A DNA stretch of 64,000 bases. Source: Lactiplantibacillus xiangfangensis. Its GTDB lineage: Bacteria; Bacillota; Bacilli; Lactobacillales; Lactobacillaceae. This document shows, one piece after another, positions 32,052-42,230 of the stretch (the stretch's first letter is position 1; every line of letters begins with the position of its first letter). The notes beneath the pieces are model-generated. The model had not been told where the DNA came from. It saw nothing but the letters and a program-made list of their open reading frames with translations, and made no database searches. Position numbers and translations under genes: made by a program. The stretch spans positions 1 through 64,000 of the forward strand of contig NZ_JQCL01000035.1 of assembly GCF_001438845.1 (NCBI RefSeq), given 5' to 3'.

Positions 32052-32448
32052 TATTGATTCCTCCAATCAATGCTTTTTCTTGTCAATTCGCACTAGGCTA
32101 TCTTGACAAACAAAATCTAGCACGTCGGGAATGACAACGATTACAGCGTTGATTCGTTTGTAAACCTGACAAATTGGTGGAATCGGTGCTACGAAGCGCT
32201 TCTTATTGCTAATTTAATAGCTTAAGCGGGAAGCCTGGTGACGATTAGGGGCGGTTGGCCCACGTGACCGGTTAAATAAAATTGTAAGTGATTATTTTTG
32301 AAATGATTGGGTGGTCTAGTTACTGGGTGAGTGAAAATGAGTTGGCAGTTAAAAAGCTGAAAAAGAGACGCGAGGCAAGGAGAGAAATTGCGTATTTAGA
32401 CTATGTAACGCATTCCAAAATCTTTTTAGTTAGTCGGCCGCCCCACCC
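32052..32448. other. Intergenic between adhesin and rpsF operon
   Basis: About 400 bases holding the adhesin ribosome-binding site and presumably its promoter on the minus strand, which I could not fix. No gene seen. Confidence 0.4.
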
Positions 32449-32477
32449 TTGCAACAAATTTATTTAGATGCTATACT
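32449..32477 (+). promoter_or_regulatory. Promoter of the rpsF-ssb-rpsR operon
   Basis: TTGCAA (32449) and TATACT (32472) are 17 bases apart. The 90-base leader that follows contains a weak hairpin (CTTGCTCTTC...GAAG). An S6:S18-binding RNA is expected here in many bacteria but I could not identify it with confidence. Confidence 0.65.
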
Positions 32478-32567
32478 TGTAATTCGTGAGTATCTAAGTA
32501 TCACTTAGCTTACTTTCCTTGCTCTTCAAAAAGAAGGGCCTGAAGTCCATAAGGAGGTGCAAATTTC

Positions 32568-32867
32568 ATGAGTGAATCAAAGAAATATGAAATTACTTAC
32601 ATCGTGCGTCCCGACATCGACGATGCTGCCAAGACAGCTTTAGTTGATCGTTTCGACAAAATCTTAACTGATAACGGTGCACAAGTAATTGATTCAAAAG
32701 ACTGGTCAAAGCGTCGTTTCGCATACGAAATCGGCGGTTTCACTGAAGGTACTTATCATATCGTAAACTTAACTGCGACTGATGACGCTGCCTTGAACGA
32801 ATTCGACCGTCTTTCAAAGATCAATGATGACATTTTACGTCACATGATCGTTAAACGCGAAGACTAA
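32568..32867 (+). CDS. rpsF: 30S ribosomal protein S6
   Basis: A 99-residue S6 protein with the typical opening [14 protein letters not shown] and the central [16 protein letters not shown]6 binds 16S rRNA as a pair with S18, encoded two genes downstream. AAGGAGG precedes the ATG. First gene of the operon. Confidence 0.97.
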   Translation: MSESKKYEITYIVRPDIDDAAKTALVDRFDKILTDNGAQVIDSKDWSKRRFAYEIGGFTEGTYHIVNLTATDDAALNEFDRLSKINDDILRHMIVKRED

Positions 32868-32901
32868 TATTCGAAATTAAACTAGAGAGGAGCCCTTCTG
32901 C

Positions 32902-33522
32902 ATGATTAACCGTACAGTTCTTGTTGGCCGACTAACAAGAGATCCGGAATTACGTTATACGAACGGTGGTGCCGCTGTTGCGACATTTACCCTTGCCGTA
33001 AACCGTAGTTTCACGAACCAAAATGGTGAACGTGAAGCTGATTTCATTAGTTGCGTCATTTGGCGTAAAGCTGCTGAAAATTTTGCTAACTTTACTCATA
33101 AAGGTTCACTTGTTGGGATCGATGGCCGGATTCAAACCCGGAACTACGAAAACCAACAGGGACAACGAGTTTACGTCACAGAAGTCGTCGTTGATAACTT
33201 CTCATTATTAGAATCACGCGCAGAGTCTGAAAGACATCAAGCTGCAAATGGTGGTAGTGGTAACAACAATTACAACAATGGTGGTAATTCGAGTTACAAC
33301 AACAATAATAATAGTGGGTACAGTAATCAAGGCCAAAACGCTGCTCCTCAACAATCATCATCTAATAATAACAATAACAATCCTTTTGGTAGTGGAAATG
33401 GCAACAATGGGAATGCGACGAGCGCTGCGCCTTCAAGCAACGCTAATAACAATAACCAAGCCGATCCATTTGCCAACAATGGGGATCAAATTGATATCTC
33501 GGATGATGATCTACCATTCTAG
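32902..33522 (+). CDS. ssb: Single-stranded DNA-binding protein
   Basis: A 206-residue SSB. The OB fold (about 1-105) opens with [21 protein letters not shown] long disordered linker (about 110-195) is dominated by Asn, Gly, Ser and Gln. The acidic tip DISDDDLPF recruits partner proteins. The linker is longer and more Asn-rich than in many SSBs, which may favour condensate formation; that is inference. Between rpsF and rpsR, the conserved order. Confidence 0.97.
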   Translation: MINRTVLVGRLTRDPELRYTNGGAAVATFTLAVNRSFTNQNGEREADFISCVIWRKAAENFANFTHKGSLVGIDGRIQTRNYENQQGQRVYVTEVVVDNFSLLESRAESERHQAANGGSGNNNYNNGGNSSYNNNNNSGYSNQGQNAAPQQSSSNNNNNNPFGSGNGNNGNATSAAPSSNANNNNQADPFANNGDQIDISDDDLPF

Positions 33523-33557
33523 TAGCTTAGCTACAGATATCGAGGAGGGAAATACCA

Positions 33558-33794
33558 ATGGCACAACAAAGAAGAGGTGGCCGTCGTCGTCGTAAAGTCG
33601 ACTTCATCGCCGCAAACCATATCGAATACATCGATTATAAGGATACTGACTTATTACGTCGTTTCGTTTCAGAACGTGGGAAGATTTTGCCACGTCGTGT
33701 AACGGGGACTAGTGCTAAGAACCAACGTTCTTTAACTATCGCCATCAAACGCGCACGGATCATGGGCTTATTACCATTCGTATCCGAAGAATAA
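33558..33794 (+). CDS. rpsR: 30S ribosomal protein S18
   Basis: A basic 78-residue S18 with the conserved [22 protein letters not shown] and [18 protein letters not shown] segments (partly quoted). GGAGGG precedes the ATG. Last gene of the operon, followed by a terminator. Confidence 0.97.
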   Translation: MAQQRRGGRRRRKVDFIAANHIEYIDYKDTDLLRRFVSERGKILPRRVTGTSAKNQRSLTIAIKRARIMGLLPFVSEE

Positions 33795-33808
33795 TTCAGT
33801 TTGTAAGA

Positions 33809-33837
33809 ACCACAGCCTTAGGCGCTGTGGTTTTTTT
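33809..33837 (+). terminator. Terminator of rpsF-ssb-rpsR
   Basis: Stem ACCACAGC / GCTGTGGT with a 7-base loop and seven T residues. Confidence 0.93.
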
Positions 33838-34009
33838 GTGCCTCAAAAATGTTATTGATCGTGGCATAACGGCGCAAATGAGCTAACCCGATACGTCTCG
33901 CTGTGTTAGTTGTCCGGCGCCAATTTACTTTGACGAGTAAAGTCTGAAGCGCCGAGTGGATTGTGATAAAATATAGTTATTACTGAAGAATTATTGAGGG
34001 ATTTTTAAA

Positions 34010-36022
34010 ATGAAAAAATTTTTTTCGCGCGAAAAAATTCCATTTTTCTTGCAAAATCAACAGTTACGATTACTAGCGCTGGTCATTATGGGCCTATCGC
34101 TGATAACCCTAGTCACTGGCTTTTTAATGAACTGGATTTTTGGGACCATTATCTTGATCCTAATCATTATGGCGGGGGTCATGTCGTATAACACGTTGAT
34201 TGAGCTGAGTTCGAGCGCTAACGAGTACATTTCGGACCTATCGTATCGAATCAAACGTGGGGAACAGGAAGCGCTAATTCAAATGCCAATCGGGGTCATG
34301 ATTTTTAACGCCGATGAGACGATTGAGTGGGTCAATCCATACTTGCAGCGATATTTTGGTGACCAAGATGTCTTGGGCTATCGACTCGAAAATATTGATG
34401 CGGAACTAGCGGCAACCGTTAGTGCGCACCAAGAAGAACCCGCGACCATTCGCTGGAAAGATTACCAGTTCGATTTACGCGTCCAGCGGAGTACTAATAC
34501 GGTTTACATGATGGATGTAACCAAGTACGCGGAGTTGGCTAATCAGTTTGAAGATGAAAAGTTGGTCATTGGCCAAATTTTCTTGGATAACTATGATGAA
34601 ATCACCCAGTCAATGGCGGATACGGATATTTCTAACCTGAATAACTACGTCACGAACGAATTATCGAAGTGGACGCAGATGTTTGGGATGTATCTCAAGC
34701 GGCTAGACGACGACCATTTCTTCTTACTGGGGTATGCGAACAGTCTACGCCGGGTCGAGGAGAATAAGTTTCGGATTTTAGACCGCATTCGTGAGTCCAC
34801 CTCTAAGCAAAACTTCCCGTTAACGTTAAGTATCGGGATTGCTTATGGTGAACGCAATATGAACAACTTAGCCGACTTGGCCCAGAGCAATATGGACCTC
34901 GCCCTTGGACGGGGTGGGGACCAAGTTGTCGTTAAGGCCGAAGACGAACCAGCGCGCTTCTACGGTGGGAAAACTAACCCAATGGAGAAGCGAACCCGGG
35001 TCCGGGCGCGGATGATCAGTCAGACGTTACAAGAGTTAATGAACCAATCGGATCAGATTTTTGTACAGGGGCATCATCAGCCCGACATGGATGCGGTTGG
35101 GGCGTGCTTAGGCATTCGCCGGATTGCCGAGATGAATGGCAAGCAGTGTTGGATCGTCTTGGATGAACAAAACGTGCATTCCGATATTCAACGGTTACTC
35201 GACCAACTTAAATCGGATGAAAAGATCGAAGCTTCGATTATTTCACCCGCAGAAGCCTTAGAAAAAGCGACTGATCAAAGTTTATTGATCATGGCCGACC
35301 ATTCCAAGCCAAGCATTTCAATGTCACAGGCGCTGTATGAACGGCTTGAAAACCGCGTGATGATTATTGATCATCACCGCCGGGGCGAAGAATTTCCAGA
35401 AAACCCAGTTTTGGTTTATATTGAACCGTATGCATCTTCCACTTGTGAGTTGATTACGGAAATGTTTGAATATCAGTCACACGACGCTGAACCAATCAAT
35501 AAGATTGAAGCAACGGCTATGTTGACTGGGATCGTTATCGATACGAAGTCGTTCTCATTGCGATCCGGTTCACGGACGTTTGACGCGGCCAGTTACTTAC
35601 GGTCAGCCGGTGCGGATTCCTTGCTAGTTCAACAATTCATGAAGGAAAACGTTGATAGTTACCTCCAGCGTAATCACTTAATTGAATCGGTTGAATTTGT
35701 TAATCAGGATATGGCACTGTGTGTTGGGGAAGATGACCAGGTCTATGATCCGGTCACGGCGGCGCAAGCGGCTGATTCCTTACTGTCAATGTCCGGTGTG
35801 GACGCCTCCTTCGTGATTACGCGTCGTGAGGATGGTCGCATTGGGATTTCAGCCCGCTCGTTGGGTGAGATCAACGTGCAAGTTTATATGGAAAAATTGG
35901 GTGGCGGTGGTCACTTATCGAACGCCGCAACGCAAATTGAAGGTCAGTCCGTTGATGAAGTTAAACAGTCATTAATTGATTTATTGACCGCAACGGATGA
36001 ATCAACACCAGAATCTAATTAG
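34010..36022 (+). CDS. gdpP: Cyclic-di-AMP phosphodiesterase GdpP
   Basis: Hydrolyses c-di-AMP and so controls potassium and cell-wall homeostasis. The 670-residue membrane protein has two N-terminal helices (about 22-60), a PAS domain (about 85-150), a degenerate GGDEF domain (about 175-300) and a catalytic DHH/DHHA1 module with [23 protein letters not shown] and [19 protein letters not shown] precedes the ATG. It is followed after 11 bases by rplI. Confidence 0.96.
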   Translation: MKKFFSREKIPFFLQNQQLRLLALVIMGLSLITLVTGFLMNWIFGTIILILIIMAGVMSYNTLIELSSSANEYISDLSYRIKRGEQEALIQMPIGVMIFNADETIEWVNPYLQRYFGDQDVLGYRLENIDAELAATVSAHQEEPATIRWKDYQFDLRVQRSTNTVYMMDVTKYAELANQFEDEKLVIGQIFLDNYDEITQSMADTDISNLNNYVTNELSKWTQMFGMYLKRLDDDHFFLLGYANSLRRVEENKFRILDRIRESTSKQNFPLTLSIGIAYGERNMNNLADLAQSNMDLALGRGGDQVVVKAEDEPARFYGGKTNPMEKRTRVRARMISQTLQELMNQSDQIFVQGHHQPDMDAVGACLGIRRIAEMNGKQCWIVLDEQNVHSDIQRLLDQLKSDEKIEASIISPAEALEKATDQSLLIMADHSKPSISMSQALYERLENRVMIIDHHRRGEEFPENPVLVYIEPYASSTCELITEMFEYQSHDAEPINKIEATAMLTGIVIDTKSFSLRSGSRTFDAASYLRSAGADSLLVQQFMKENVDSYLQRNHLIESVEFVNQDMALCVGEDDQVYDPVTAAQAADSLLSMSGVDASFVITRREDGRIGISARSLGEINVQVYMEKLGGGGHLSNAATQIEGQSVDEVKQSLIDLLTATDESTPESN

Positions 36023-36033
36023 GAGTGAGCAAA

Positions 36034-36486
36034 ATGCAAGTTATTTTCTTAAACGATGTTCGTGGTAAAGGTAAACGGGGCCAAATTAAAAACGTGCCCG
36101 ATGGTTACGCACAAAACTTCTTAATTAAAAAGGGTTTAGCTAAGGAAGCTACTAAGTCGGCGATTGCTACTTTAAAGGCGGAACAAAAGAACGAAGCGGC
36201 TAAGGCTGAAGAAGAATTAGCCGAAGCTAAAACGACTAAAACGGCCCTCGAAGCTGACGCAACGGTCGTAGAACTCAAAGCTAAGGCCGGAACGGATGGC
36301 CGATTATTCGGTTCCATTCCTAGCAAGCAAATTGCAACGGCGCTGGCTGATCAATATAACGTTAAGTTAGACAAACGTAAGATTGAATTACCAGATCCAA
36401 TTCGGGTCCTTGGTTATACCAACGTCCCAGTGAAATTACATCCAGAAGTTACGGCAAAAATTCGCGTTCACGTTATCGAAAAGTAA
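36034..36486 (+). CDS. rplI: 50S ribosomal protein L9
   Basis: A 150-residue L9 with the N-terminal domain [20 protein letters not shown], a long connecting helix and a C-terminal domain. AGGAG lies 8 bases before the ATG at 36034; an in-frame GTG at 36025 overlaps that site. Between gdpP and dnaB, the conserved order. Confidence 0.96.
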   Translation: MQVIFLNDVRGKGKRGQIKNVPDGYAQNFLIKKGLAKEATKSAIATLKAEQKNEAAKAEEELAEAKTTKTALEADATVVELKAKAGTDGRLFGSIPSKQIATALADQYNVKLDKRKIELPDPIRVLGYTNVPVKLHPEVTAKIRVHVIEK

Positions 36487-36501
36487 AAAAGGGGACCATA
36501 A

Positions 36502-37935
36502 ATGAACAACGATGTGCTAGATCAAACCCCACCACAAAATATTGAAGCTGAAAAAGCGGTTCTTGGGGCGATCTTCCTAAACAGTGACGCGCTTGTTGAA
36601 TCAATGGAGTTCGTCGAAGCGCAGGACTTTTACCGGCGCGCACATCAAATCATCTTTGCCAGCATGGTGACGTTGAATGATCGTGACGAGGCCATTGATG
36701 CGGTGACGGTCAGCGATTTACTGACGGCCCAAAATCAATTGGATGACGTTGGTGGGATGAGCTACATTGCGGAACTAGCCGGATCCGTTCCGACGGCGGC
36801 CAATGCCGGTTATTACGCGAAAATCGTTGCGCAAAAGGCAACGGTTCGGCGACTAATCAAGACGGCCACTGAGATTACCCAGAAGGCCTACACGGAAAAT
36901 GACGACGTGACAACGCTGTTAGATGACGCTGAACGAGACATCATGAATGTTTCTGAACAACGGAATCAGAGCGGGTTTAAGTCGATCAACGACGTGTTGA
37001 ATTCCACGATTGAAGAAATTGACCGGTTATACCAAAACGATGATGATATTACCGGGTTACCAACGGGTTTCACCGAATTGGACAAGATGACCGCGGGGCT
37101 TCAGCCGGATAACTTGATTATCTTGGCAGCCCGGCCAGCCGTTGGGAAAACGGCCTTTGCGTTGAATATTGCGCAAAACGTTGCGACGAAGACGGATACG
37201 ACGGTTGCTATTTTTAGTTTGGAAATGGGGGCCGAGTCGTTAGTTAACCGGATGCTTTGTGCGGAAGGTAGTATTGACGCCGGTCATTTACGGACGGGGC
37301 AACTGAATGAAGAAGAGTGGGAACACTTGGTGGTGGCCATGGGTAGTTTATCCAAGGCCAGCATTTTCATTGACGATACGCCTGGAATCAAGATGTCCGA
37401 AATTCGCGCGAAGAGTCGGCGGTTAGCGAAGGAACAAGGTAACTTGGGCCTAATCGTGGTCGATTACCTGCAACTGATCGAAGGTGGCAACACCGAAAGT
37501 CGGCAACAGGAAGTTTCTGAAATTTCGCGGCAAATGAAAAAGTTAGCTAAGGAATTAGGGGTTCCGGTCATCGCGCTGTCTCAATTATCACGTGGTGTGG
37601 AACAACGTCAGGATAAGCGACCAGTCCTATCCGACATTCGTGAATCCGGATCAATTGAACAAGATGCCGACATCGTAGCCTTCCTATACCGGGAAGATTA
37701 TTACCGGTCTGAAGACGACGATGACGGTGGCAACAACTTCAGTAATGGTGGCGGAGGCGGCGATTTCAACGGCGGCGATCCGCGCGATGATGATGCCTCT
37801 GAAGACGTCGGTGAAGTTGAAGTTATTATTGAAAAGAACCGTGCCGGGGCGCGGGGGACCGTTAAACTATTGTTCGTCAAACCGTTTAATAAGTTCTCGT
37901 CCGTTTCCTACGCACAGGACCCGCAACAGGGGTAA
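36502..37935 (+). CDS. dnaB: Replicative DNA helicase
   Basis: The hexameric fork helicase (called dnaC in Bacillus). The 477-residue protein has an N-terminal collar domain (about 10-110) and a RecA-like motor with ARPAVGKTAFAL, VDYLQLIEGG and SQLSRGVEQR. Between DYYRSED and GEVEVIIEKNRAG there is an inserted run of about 35 residues rich in Gly, Asp and Asn, near where the C-terminal domain contacts partner proteins. GGGGA precedes the ATG. Confidence 0.96.
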   Translation: MNNDVLDQTPPQNIEAEKAVLGAIFLNSDALVESMEFVEAQDFYRRAHQIIFASMVTLNDRDEAIDAVTVSDLLTAQNQLDDVGGMSYIAELAGSVPTAANAGYYAKIVAQKATVRRLIKTATEITQKAYTENDDVTTLLDDAERDIMNVSEQRNQSGFKSINDVLNSTIEEIDRLYQNDDDITGLPTGFTELDKMTAGLQPDNLIILAARPAVGKTAFALNIAQNVATKTDTTVAIFSLEMGAESLVNRMLCAEGSIDAGHLRTGQLNEEEWEHLVVAMGSLSKASIFIDDTPGIKMSEIRAKSRRLAKEQGNLGLIVVDYLQLIEGGNTESRQQEVSEISRQMKKLAKELGVPVIALSQLSRGVEQRQDKRPVLSDIRESGSIEQDADIVAFLYREDYYRSEDDDDGGNNFSNGGGGGDFNGGDPRDDDASEDVGEVEVIIEKNRAGARGTVKLLFVKPFNKFSSVSYAQDPQQG

Positions 37936-37948
37936 AACTAACAATCAC

Positions 37949-37987
37949 AAATGGTGCTTGAGACTTGGTCTTGAGCACCATTTTTTT
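37949..37987 (+). terminator. Terminator of dnaB
   Basis: Stem AAATGGTGCTTGAGAC / GTCTTGAGCACCATTT around a short loop, with seven T residues. Confidence 0.93.
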
Positions 37988-38019
37988 AGATTGAATTGTG
38001 GTCTAAAGAGGTTGAAGGC

Positions 38020-38200
38020 GATTCCGGTTGTCACTGATGACATGCGGTCGTGGGACCGGGGCTAGCCGGGGGAGCGGTCTAGCCCCTCGCCTGGAACACT
38101 TGCAAAAGACGCAATTGTCCCAGACTGTCCAGTGGTGTAAGGACGGAAAAGCACCGCCCAACACCACCATCACGACCGATGCCATCCGTGGCAACCTCCG
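38020..38200 (-). repeat. Structured repeat unit B, copy 2
   Basis: The outer stem GGTTGTCACTGATGACAT (38026) pairs with ATGCCATCCGTGGCAACC (38179), continuing as CGGTCGTG (38045)/CACGACCG (38171). Inside are GGGGCTAG 38058/CTAGCCCC 38079, CTGGAACACTTGC 38091/GCAATTGTCCCAG 38111 and GTGGTGT 38132/ACACCAC 38161. It is the reverse-strand homologue of the unit at 16.5 kb, with several compensating changes such as CTGG for CCGG. Confidence 0.87.
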
Positions 38201-38296
38201 AGCGTCCGATGAAAGCTAGATTTATCATAGGCAAACCCAGCTATGTTATAGTTGCTGACAAATTTAACCGGTTTATTTTAAAATAATCTTAGCGTA

Positions 38297-38455
38297 GTCG
38301 GCAGAACCAGCGAGCCGTGTCGGCACTGTTAGCTGGCGGCTTTTTGCCAGGTTACAGTGCGGGGCGACTTGGAAGACTCGTCCTTTGAGGCTTTCAAGCG
38401 AGGCGGAAGACCGTTCTTCCTGCAGCCGACCCCATGGCCCACTGATTTTGCCAGC
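38297..38455 (+). repeat. Structured repeat unit A, copy 3 (divergent)
   Basis: Outer arms GGCAGAACCAG (38300) and CTGATTTTGCC (about 38441) enclose CACTGTTAGCTGG 38324/CCAGGTTACAGTG 38347, CTTGGAA 38368/TTTCAAG 38392 and GGAAG 38405/CTTCC 38416. Junctions GTGTCGGCA, GCGGGGCGA, GCGAGG and CCCCATGGC match the other A copies, while nearly every stem sequence differs. This is the strongest covariation case. Confidence 0.8.
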
Positions 38456-38586
38456 GAAGCGCCGAAAAAGGCTGGATTCCTAACGATAAGCAGTGCCATG
38501 GCAATTACCAGTTGCGGCGCGCCCCTGTTATTTTTGGCGAACTTTGCTATGATGAAAAGTAGATTGAATGAATGGGTGGTGGTGCT
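38456..38586. other. Upstream region of the MFS gene
   Basis: Short spacer after the repeat unit. It must hold the transporter promoter, but I could not assign -35 and -10 boxes with proper spacing. Confidence 0.35.
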
Positions 38587-39813
38587 ATGGCACGAAGACA
38601 AACAATTGCAACGCCCTGGCTAATTGCCGGGCAGTTTATGAATAACATTGGAATGAGCTTTATTTGGCCACTAACGACCATCTATATGCATAACGTGTTG
38701 GGCAAGTCGCTCACGGAAACGGGGGTCGTCTTGCTGCTCAATTCCGTGGCAAACGTTCTGGCCAGTACGATTGGTGGTCGAATCTTTGACCGGGGTAATC
38801 CGTATTACCTCCTATTAATGGGCATCGTCCTCAACGGAACGGCCAACTTTATGCTGATCTTTTTACATAGCTGGCCATGGTACCCCATCTTGTTAGTGGT
38901 GACTGGCTTTGCCGCTGGATGGTTGAACACCATGTTTAACGCCTTAGCAGCGAGTGTGCCACGTGATAAAGTCCGGCGAACCTTCACCCTCATGTACTTG
39001 GCAGCCAATTTAGGGGTCGTTTTTGGAACAATGTTCGTGGGAATTGTTTACAGCATGGGCATGCAACTACTATTCTCCATGACGACGGGCTTATTCGTCG
39101 TGTTCCTACTGATTGCGCTGTTTGAATATAACGTTGATTCAGAAAATGTGACTGGGGTTGACCCGCGTCAGGGGGATGGAATTCAGCTTCCAAAAGCGAA
39201 CTTCCGGATGGTTTGGACATTCTTTATTAGTTTATTTATTATTTGGCTACTGTATGAACAATGGGTCAGCAACCTGTCCGTCTACATGACTAACTTAGGG
39301 ATGCCATTGCGCAACTACAGTTTCCTATGGACAATCAACGCGGGACTGCTCGTTTTGATTCAAAGTATTTTAAGTTTATTAGGGGACCGCATTAAAAATT
39401 TATACTATCAATTTTTCTTTGGCATGTTGTTTGTGGGGCTTTCCTTCTTATCGTTGGTCAGTGCCCACGACTACGCCCACTTTGTATTTGCCATGGTCCT
39501 GCTGACGATTGGGGAGGCGACCTGGTCACCAGCAATGCCGACCCTTGTCAGCCAGTTAACACCAATTGCGGCGAAGGGCCGTTACCAAGGACTTGTTCAA
39601 GCGTTTAGTGCGTTAGGACGGTCACTCGGCCCATTGTTTGGTGGGGTCATTATTGATAACTGGTCGTATAAAGCTTTGTTTTTATTAGCTTTTGTGGTTT
39701 TATTAGTAGTGTTAGCAGTTAATATGGGCGTGGTGCACGTCAATCGACGTGGCGCCACCGATTATATGAAAATCGATATTCAATCAGATAATGTTTCACG
39801 TGAAACAAAATAA
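38587..39813 (+). CDS. Major facilitator superfamily transporter
   Basis: A 408-residue permease with about 12 predicted membrane segments (for example WLIAGQFMNNIGMSFIWPL, then LLLNSVANVLASTIGG), of the drug:proton antiporter type by overall pattern. The substrate is unknown. The ATG at 38587 is preferred to 38572 because a GGTGGTGG stretch precedes it. Its last codons contain a perfect parS site, so the C-terminal NVSRETK is partly dictated by that site. It is 8 bases from proB. Confidence 0.82.
   Translation: MARRQTIATPWLIAGQFMNNIGMSFIWPLTTIYMHNVLGKSLTETGVVLLLNSVANVLASTIGGRIFDRGNPYYLLLMGIVLNGTANFMLIFLHSWPWYPILLVVTGFAAGWLNTMFNALAASVPRDKVRRTFTLMYLAANLGVVFGTMFVGIVYSMGMQLLFSMTTGLFVVFLLIALFEYNVDSENVTGVDPRQGDGIQLPKANFRMVWTFFISLFIIWLLYEQWVSNLSVYMTNLGMPLRNYSFLWTINAGLLVLIQSILSLLGDRIKNLYYQFFFGMLFVGLSFLSLVSAHDYAHFVFAMVLLTIGEATWSPAMPTLVSQLTPIAAKGRYQGLVQAFSALGRSLGPLFGGVIIDNWSYKALFLLAFVVLLVVLAVNMGVVHVNRRGATDYMKIDIQSDNVSRETK
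39792..39807. other. parS site inside the end of the transporter gene
   Basis: A perfect TGTTTCACGTGAAACA, overlapping the last codons of the MFS gene (ends 39813). About 20 kb right of dnaA. With the site at 5557 it brackets oriC. Confidence 0.9.
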
Positions 39814-39821
39814 TTAAGAGG

Positions 39822-40631
39822 TTGGTGGCAACAGTGAAAGTCATGCGAAAATTACGTGCAAAACGGGTCGTAATCAAGGTCGGAACTAGTACCTTGGTTT
39901 ATCCGGACGGTTCGATCAATTTACGCGCAATTGACCAGTTAGCGTTTGTAATCAGTGCCATGCGTCACCGGGGGCGCGAGGTCGTTTTGGTTTCTTCAGG
40001 GGCCATTGGGGTCGGGCTGAACTATATGGGCCTAAAGCAGCGGCCAAAAGCGATTCCAGAACAACAAGCAATTGCAGCGATTGGTCAGACTGAATTAGTG
40101 TCGATTTATAAAGAACGCTTTGCCATCTATGAACAAAAAATTGGGCAAGTGCTCTTAACCCGTGACATTTTCGTCTACCCCAAGAGTCATAAAAACGTTC
40201 TGAATACTTTTGAAGCACTGATGCAGCAAAACGTGATTCCAATCGTTAATGAAAATGATACGGTTGCGGTCGACGAGTTGGATCATGAAACTAAGTTTGG
40301 GGATAACGACCAGTTGTCAGCCATTGTGGCGACGAATATTGGCGCGGACTTACTGATTATGTTGTCCGATATTGATGGCTTTTACAACGGGAACCCGAAT
40401 GCGGATGCGAAGGCCCAACTGTTGTCGCACGTTGAACAGGTCGACCAACAGACTTACGAATTAGCCGGCGGCAGCGGCAGTCGGTTTGGTACGGGTGGCA
40501 TGGTCACCAAATTAAAAGCGGCGGAACGGATGATCAAAGCCGATGGCCAAATGATTTTGGCTAACGGCGAAGACCCGGCCATTATTTTTCAGATTATCGC
40601 CGGGGAACCGGTCGGAACGCTGTTTGGATAA
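39822..40631 (+). CDS. proB: Glutamate 5-kinase
   Basis: First step of proline synthesis, phosphorylating glutamate. A 269-residue short form made only of the amino-acid-kinase domain (VVIKVGTSTLV, SSGAIGVG, NENDTVAVDEL, GGSGSRFGTGGM); the PUA domain of the long form is absent, as in many lactobacilli. The start is uncertain: TTG 39822, GTG 39834 or ATG 39840 are all in frame, with AGAGG near 39816. The operon partner proA follows. Confidence 0.94.
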   Translation: MVATVKVMRKLRAKRVVIKVGTSTLVYPDGSINLRAIDQLAFVISAMRHRGREVVLVSSGAIGVGLNYMGLKQRPKAIPEQQAIAAIGQTELVSIYKERFAIYEQKIGQVLLTRDIFVYPKSHKNVLNTFEALMQQNVIPIVNENDTVAVDELDHETKFGDNDQLSAIVATNIGADLLIMLSDIDGFYNGNPNADAKAQLLSHVEQVDQQTYELAGGSGSRFGTGGMVTKLKAAERMIKADGQMILANGEDPAIIFQIIAGEPVGTLFG

Positions 40632-40654
40632 TTTACTTTTAGGAGGAATCAACT

Positions 40655-41905
40655 ATGGAAATGGCAACTGCTGATTTAAATCAGCTTGGTCAACAAGCCC
40701 AACAAGCGAGTTATTCACTTGGCTTATTATCGGCGACTAAAAAGAACGATGTGTTACTCGCAATGGCGCAAGCCTTAACGGACCAGCAAGATGCAATTTT
40801 AGCGGCGAACGCGCGGGACTTAGAAAATCCGCAAGTGTTGGCGAAGTTTATTGACCGTTTAAAGCTGACTACTAGTCGAATTGAAGACATGGCGACGGGC
40901 TTAAAGCAGGTGGCGGCATTGCCAGATCCAATTGGCAACGTTGACCGAGCTTGGCGTAACGAAGCGGGCCTGACCATTGCCAAGGAACGGGTTCCGCTTG
41001 GAGTTATTGGGATGATCTTTGAAGCGCGGCCTAACGTGACGGTCGATGCTTCGGCCCTCTGCTTTAAAACGGGGAATGCCGTTATTTTACGCGGGGGGAA
41101 GGAAGCACTGCATTCCAACCAAGCCCTAGTCAAAGTCTTACGGGGTGCGCTCAAAGCGCAGGGCGTGGACGAAAACGCCGTGCAACTGATTCAGGATACG
41201 TCGCACGAAACGGCGGGAAAATTTATGCAGTTGACGGATTACATCGATGTTCTGATTCCACGTGGGAGTGCGCGGCTTATCCAAACCGTTTTAAGCAAGG
41301 CGACCGTTCCCGTGATTGAAACGGGGGCTGGGAACTGCCACGTTTACGTTGATAAGGACGCTCAATTAAAAATGGCGACTGATATTATCGTTAACGGGAA
41401 GGTTCAGCGGCCATCAGTTTGCAACGCGACTGAAAAAGTCCTCATTCATAAGGATGTTGCGGAAGCTTATTTACCAACGATTATTAAGGCTTTACGTGAT
41501 AACGGGGTCGAGGTGCGTGGCGATGAAGCAACCCGGGCCATCGTAAAAGACGTCATTCCTGCGACGGAAGCCGATTGGGGAACGGAATATAATGATTTGA
41601 TTATTGCGATTAAAGTGGTTGATTCAGAAGCTGCGGCGATTGCACATATTAATCACTACAATACCCAACATTCTGAAGCCATTGTGACGGATAATTATCA
41701 AGCCGGGAAAGTCTTCCAACAACGAATCAACGCGGCGTGTGTTTACATTAATGCGTCGACCCGGTTTACAGATGGTTTTGAATTCGGCTTTGGCGCGGAG
41801 ATTGGGATTTCTACACAGAAACTCCATGCGCGCGGCCCAATGGGGTTAGTTGAATTAACATCGTATAAGTATGTGATTGACGGCAACGGTCAAGTCCGCC
41901 AGTAA
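40655..41905 (+). CDS. proA: Gamma-glutamyl phosphate reductase
   Basis: Second step of proline synthesis, giving glutamate semialdehyde with NADPH. The 416-residue aldehyde-dehydrogenase-fold protein has GVIGMIFEARPNVTVDAS, ILRGGKEALHSN, and the catalytic Cys in NGKVQRPSVCNATE. AGGAGG precedes the ATG. Co-transcribed with proB and followed by a terminator. Confidence 0.97.
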   Translation: MEMATADLNQLGQQAQQASYSLGLLSATKKNDVLLAMAQALTDQQDAILAANARDLENPQVLAKFIDRLKLTTSRIEDMATGLKQVAALPDPIGNVDRAWRNEAGLTIAKERVPLGVIGMIFEARPNVTVDASALCFKTGNAVILRGGKEALHSNQALVKVLRGALKAQGVDENAVQLIQDTSHETAGKFMQLTDYIDVLIPRGSARLIQTVLSKATVPVIETGAGNCHVYVDKDAQLKMATDIIVNGKVQRPSVCNATEKVLIHKDVAEAYLPTIIKALRDNGVEVRGDEATRAIVKDVIPATEADWGTEYNDLIIAIKVVDSEAAAIAHINHYNTQHSEAIVTDNYQAGKVFQQRINAACVYINASTRFTDGFEFGFGAEIGISTQKLHARGPMGLVELTSYKYVIDGNGQVRQ

Positions 41906-41943
41906 AGCTTATCTTTAGGCGATTATGGTTGGTTATAACTTTT

Positions 41944-41986
41944 AAAAAAAGGGGTTTGAGAATGAGTTCTCGAACGCCTTTTTTTA
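41944..41986 (+). terminator. Terminator of proBA
   Basis: Stem AAAAAAGGGGTTTGAGAA / TTCTCGAACGCCTTTTTTT with two mismatches, about 40 bases after the proA stop. Confidence 0.85.
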
Positions 41987-42103
41987 GTGTAATGATTTGT
42001 AATTGACAATGACTAGCTGCTGTTTTAATCTTACATTAATTAAAAAATCATCATTTTTTAATATTTATAAAATGCTGGTTAAAGATCAGGGAGGCGTTGA
42101 GCA

Positions 42104-42190
42104 GTGAAAAATCAACGAAAACAACGGTGCGTTAACTTCCGTACCATCACGGACAATGGGGGCCTTCCAAACATGGGTTGTCAGTCATGA
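42104..42190 (+). CDS. Possible 28-residue leader peptide before oppA
   Basis: A GTG-initiated frame with GGGAGG 9 bases upstream encodes a 28-residue basic peptide starting MKNQRKQRCVNFRTITDN and ending MGCQS. It lies 40 bases before the OppA-like gene. It could be a translated leader or a chance frame; no family is recognised. An AT-rich region with TATAAA lies upstream. Confidence 0.35.
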   Translation: MKNQRKQRCVNFRTITDNGGLPNMGCQS

Positions 42191-42230
42191 CGGCTGGCGG
42201 ATACTTTGATTTTTAACTAGGGGTGGCAAA

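Noticed and set aside
32478-32567. S6:S18-binding leader RNA before rpsF
   Set aside because: Expected from other bacteria, but I could not find the paired structure and CCG bulge with confidence.
33248-33595. A 115-codon frame overlapping ssb
   Set aside because: Shadow of the Asn/Gly-rich linker of ssb in another frame.
38956-38970. A further parS-like sequence (CCACGTGATAAA) in the MFS gene
   Set aside because: Only the CACGTG centre and a few flanking bases match, as expected by chance.
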